Assembly (NCBI GenBank): GCA_031283505.1
Contig: JAITBO010000143.1
Location: 1 to 7,567, forward strand
DNA from: Treponema sp.
GTDB lineage: Bacteria; Spirochaetota; Spirochaetia; Treponematales; Breznakiellaceae
Length of the DNA: 7,567 nucleotides
Direction: 5' to 3'
The notes below the pieces were generated by a model. The model saw nothing but the letters and a program-made list of their open reading frames with translations. It did not search any database and was not told the DNA's origin. The translations under genes were made by a program, and so were the position numbers. Each line of letters begins with the position of its first letter. Position 1 is the first letter of the stretch. Positions 6,138 through 7,567 of the stretch are shown in pieces.

Positions 6138-7328
6138 TCAAGCAAGATTCCGGCGTTTAAGCGCCTTGAACAGGCGTTCCAGGGCTTCTTCCAACACGGC
6201 GGAAGGACAGGCGATGTTTATCCGTTCAAACCCCCGGCCTTCGGCTCCAAACATGGCGCCTTCGTCCAGGAACAACTCCGCGTCGCGGATCATGAATTCC
6301 TCAAGGGCCTTGTAATCCAGGCCCAAGGCCCGGAAATTCATCCATGCCAGATAGGTTCCTTCCAGGGGGAAGACCCTGATCATGGGAAGGTTTTGCTCCA
6401 TAAAACTCTTTAAGAGCCGGTAATTTGAAGCGATGACCTCCAGGAGTTCGTCCAGCCAGCCGCCGCATTGGGTGTAGGCTATTTCGCACGCCTTAAGCCC
6501 CAGAACGCCGGGATTATGAAAGGCGCTTTTCAATATTTGGGCTTTAAACTTTTCCCGCAGTTCCCGGCTGGGAATGATGATGTTCGATGTCTGGAGACCC
6601 GCCAAGTTAAAGGTCTTGCTGGGAGCCGTACATACTATACAATTTTGGGCCGCCTCTTCCGAAAGGGTGGCATAAACGGTGTGGGTAACGCCGGGCATAA
6701 GGAGGTCGAAATGTATCTCATCGGAAATAACCAGAACATTATTACGGAGGCATATCTCCGCCACAGCCAAAAGTTCTTCTCTCGTCCAAACCCGTCCCAC
6801 GGGGTTATGGGGGCTGCAAAAGAGGAGCAGCTTGTTCCGGGGATCCCGGGCCTTTTCCTCAAGGGCCGCGTAATCAATCGTATAGGCCGTTCCGCTTAAA
6901 AGAAGAGGGACGGCGGCCAATTCCCTGCCGTTTTCAGCGACCGCCATAGAAAAGGGGTAGTAGACCGGCGGCATGATGATGATCCCGTCGCTGCTCTCCG
7001 TAAAAGCCGCGACCCCGTTAAACAGGGCGGAAACTACTCCGGGGGTCTGGATGATCCATTCTTCCCTGACATCCCAGCCGCGCCTTGTTTTCATCCAATT
7101 GACAACCACCTGTGAATAAGCCGGGGTGGAGACCGCGTATCCAGGAGCCGAATGATCCAGGAAGCCCTTGAGGCCTAAGGCGATTTCCGGTTGAACCGGG
7201 AACTCCATATCTGCTACCGAAAGGGGGATGATCCCCGGCGACACATCCGTCTTTTTTCTATACATGGCTTCCCATTTTGAAGAACCGGTTCCGCTTCTGT
7301 CTATGCGGGTGGTAAAATCATATTTCAT
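6138..7328 (-). CDS. Cystalysin-like PLP-dependent C-S lyase (MalY/PatB family)
   Basis: A 396-residue cytoplasmic fold-type I PLP enzyme. It matches Treponema denticola cystalysin (about 399 residues), an L-cysteine desulfhydrase making pyruvate, ammonia and H2S; wider family members act as cystathionine beta-lyases. Active-site residues fall at the cystalysin numbers as I recall them: Tyr64, Tyr123-Tyr124 in PVYYP, Asn175 in SPHNPVGRVW, Asp203 in SDEIHFD, PLP-binding Lys238 in APSKTFNLAG, and carboxylate-binding Arg369 in GFERIN. N-terminal YDFTTRI and C-terminal LERLFKALK also agree. The ATG at 7328 is chosen over a TTG one codon upstream because AGGGAG (7342-7337) lies 8 bases before it. 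The gene appears single: the tRNA promoter begins about 340 bases beyond its stop, and a divergent transposase-like gene starts about 145 bases upstream. Cysteine versus cystathionine preference cannot be read from sequence. Confidence 0.94.
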   Translation of the reverse strand: MKYDFTTRIDRSGTGSSKWEAMYRKKTDVSPGIIPLSVADMEFPVQPEIALGLKGFLDHSAPGYAVSTPAYSQVVVNWMKTRRGWDVREEWIIQTPGVVSALFNGVAAFTESSDGIIIMPPVYYPFSMAVAENGRELAAVPLLLSGTAYTIDYAALEEKARDPRNKLLLFCSPHNPVGRVWTREELLAVAEICLRNNVLVISDEIHFDLLMPGVTHTVYATLSEEAAQNCIVCTAPSKTFNLAGLQTSNIIIPSRELREKFKAQILKSAFHNPGVLGLKACEIAYTQCGGWLDELLEVIASNYRLLKSFMEQNLPMIRVFPLEGTYLAWMNFRALGLDYKALEEFMIRDAELFLDEGAMFGAEGRGFERINIACPSAVLEEALERLFKALKRRNLA

Positions 7329-7348
7329 CAAACATTCTCCCTGGTTAA

Positions 7349-7378
7349 ATTATATCCGGAAGTCCATAAGAGCCGCAA
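7349..7378 (-). promoter_or_regulatory. Possible promoter of the C-S lyase gene
   Basis: On the minus strand a perfect TATAAT (7354-7349) lies 20 bases before the start codon. The best -35 candidate is TTGCGG (7378-7373) at 18-base spacing, matching only its first half. The transcript would start near 7342, right at the ribosome binding site, giving a very short leader. The good -10 with a weak -35 suggests modest or activator-dependent expression. Confidence 0.45.
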
Positions 7379-7384
7379 TGCCAA

Positions 7385-7410
7385 CAGGGTGCCTGGCAGG
7401 GCATCGGCGT
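7385..7410 (+). mobile_element. Candidate left end of an insertion sequence
   Basis: CAGGG occurs at 7385-7389 and again at 7397-7401, 70-90 bases before a transposase-like start codon and pointing inward. Insertion sequences of the ISAs1 group, as I recall, often have terminal repeats beginning CAGGG, so either copy could be the left tip. The right end lies outside the window, so the inverted repeat cannot be confirmed. Confidence 0.3.
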
Positions 7411-7473
7411 TTACTTTTCCGCCGGAGGGAGAGCATGACATACTAATCCATCAGAAGTTCTTGGGAGGGAATG

Positions 7474-7567
7474 ATGAGGAACATAAGCAGACATGACCTT
7501 GAGCGGGTTACAGATTATCTGGAACAGATAAACGATCCGCGGCGAACAGAATATGGGAATATCCGGC
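7474..7567 (+). CDS. Probable transposase, N-terminus only (ISAs1/H-repeat-like), cut by window edge
   Basis: Thirty-one codons are visible from the ATG at 7474, reading MRNISRHDLERVTDYLEQ then INDPRRTEYGNIR; the frame is open at the edge. A strong GGGAGGGA (7463-7470) supports this start, or the ATG one codon earlier at 7471, which is closer to the site than usual. A helix with leucines followed by a DPRR motif and a basic stretch resembles the N-terminus of DDE transposases of the ISAs1/H-repeat-associated group, where a phrase like IPDPR or IPDYR precedes a hydrophobic domain. The match is by eye on a short fragment, so another family is possible. It is divergent from the C-S lyase gene. 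Confidence 0.5.
   Translation, partial: MRNISRHDLERVTDYLEQINDPRRTEYGNIR

Noticed and set aside
5931..6413. Plus-strand open frame of 160 codons
   Set aside because: More than half of it is the antisense of the strongly supported C-S lyase gene, and it has no motif or good ribosome binding site.
7334..7336. An ATG (minus strand, 7336-7334) just upstream of the lyase start
   Set aside because: It is in another frame relative to the conserved N-terminus YDFTT, so it cannot start the enzyme.

Overview
The window looks like a treponeme or close spirochaete relative. Two things point there. The minus-strand aminotransferase-fold protein matches Treponema denticola cystalysin as I remember it, including the numbering of its active-site residues. 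The secreted binding protein has a cysteine-free signal peptide followed by a Gly-Gly-Gln-Gln-Gln start, a style I associate with treponemal periplasmic binding proteins. The genus is inferred, not proven. Coding DNA is of moderate GC, and the 325-base stretch before the operon is very AT-rich.

Layout. Left edge (about 1-409, minus): remnant of an IS66-type transposase gene, ended by an in-frame TGA right after the conserved GGQxGH segment. 410-761: AT-rich regulatory region without a gene. It holds six copies of ACTAAA/TTTAGT, four of them arranged as two palindromes, then a 14-nt direct repeat and a near-consensus sigma-70 promoter. 762-5511 (plus): a four-gene ABC importer operon of the ribose/rhamnose/AI-2 class (binding protein, double-domain ATPase, two different permeases), with a terminator-like hairpin after the binding-protein gene. 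5512-5632: strong hairpins where the operon meets a convergent tRNA gene. 5633-5706 (minus): tRNA-Arg(CCG) with its own promoter at 5771-5799. 5800-6137: no recognisable gene, one strong hairpin. 6138-7328 (minus): cystalysin-like PLP-dependent C-S lyase. 7474 to the right edge (plus): start of a probable transposase gene, possibly ISAs1/H-repeat type.

How the genes work together. The binding protein should capture a small carbohydrate-like ligand in the periplasm and pass it to a permease heterodimer driven by the ATPase. The layout (one binding protein, one ATPase, two distinct permeases) matches Lsr, Rha and Ytf/Yjf systems. The residues known to bind AI-2 in LsrB are mostly not conserved by eye, so the ligand is open. 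No sugar kinase, hydrolase or regulator gene lies in the window. The C-S lyase is a separate unit that probably degrades cysteine to pyruvate, ammonia and sulfide. Transposase genes at both edges suggest a rearranged neighbourhood. I see no defence system, CRISPR array or clearly new multi-gene system. The most unusual points are the operator-like repeats, the doubly degenerate second ATPase domain, and the ligand question.
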